A stretch of DNA of 64,000 nt from Agelaius tricolor (lineage: Eukaryota > Chordata > Aves > Passeriformes > Icteridae), in contig JALJCS010000029.1 in NCBI GenBank assembly GCA_023055355.1, positions 4,836,001-4,900,000 of the forward strand, written 5' to 3'; not shown here. Positions within the stretch are counted from its first letter, which is position 1. The text below holds more notes on this DNA, generated by a model that made no database searches, was not told the origin of the DNA, and was given only the letters and a program-made list of their open reading frames with translations.

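Noticed and set aside
1..64000. CRISPR-like spaced repeats
   Set aside because: The arrays are head-to-tail minisatellites without unique spacers, in an animal gene.

Overview
The window is eukaryotic, intron-rich DNA, most likely from a bird and probably a songbird. It contains fragments of CR1-type LINEs (for example the avian CR1 3' end near 47.4 kb, and antisense copies at 23.7 and 63.4 kb), many short solo LTRs of endogenous retroviruses, and GC-rich exons set in AT-rich introns full of minisatellites. There are no bacterial features, no tRNA or rRNA genes and no CRISPR array. The species call is an inference from repeat content.

I find only one gene, on the + strand, filling the window. 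It starts with a signal-peptide exon at 223 and leaves the right edge in mid-exon. I could chain 58 coding exons with GT-AG borders and compatible phases at all 57 junctions. They give 8,877 coding bases, or 2,959 residues, with no internal stop. Almost the whole product is one kind of cysteine-rich module (C-x2-CP[A/P/E]G-[Y/F]-C-x-x-G-x(n)-P-CP-x-G-[T/S]-[Y/F]), which resembles the GCC2_GCC3 / ephrin-receptor-like / TNFR-like cysteine-rich superfamily. The last three exons change to a different Cys-rich region without the CPAG motif, so another domain is probably beginning. The protein should be a very large, N-glycosylated, secreted or cell-surface protein. I cannot give it a gene symbol.

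Layout: 0.2-4.6 kb, signal exon and exons 2-5; 4.6-12.7 kb, long introns with exons 6-9; 12.7-14.8 kb, two large minisatellites; 14.8-31.8 kb, exons 10-30 with solo LTRs; 31.8-34.8 kb, LTR remnants around exon 31; 34.8-48.9 kb, exons 32-45 with CR1 and LTR copies; 49.0-50.05 kb, a 23-bp minisatellite; 50.1-58.9 kb, exons 46-55; 58.9-64.0 kb, the C-terminal transition exons 56-58.

The most unusual points are the size and regularity of the gene, and tandem arrays that begin at exon 3' ends and multiply the 5' splice site (exons 21, 42 and 49). Several LTR copies have intact target-site duplications, and one LTR is inserted inside another.
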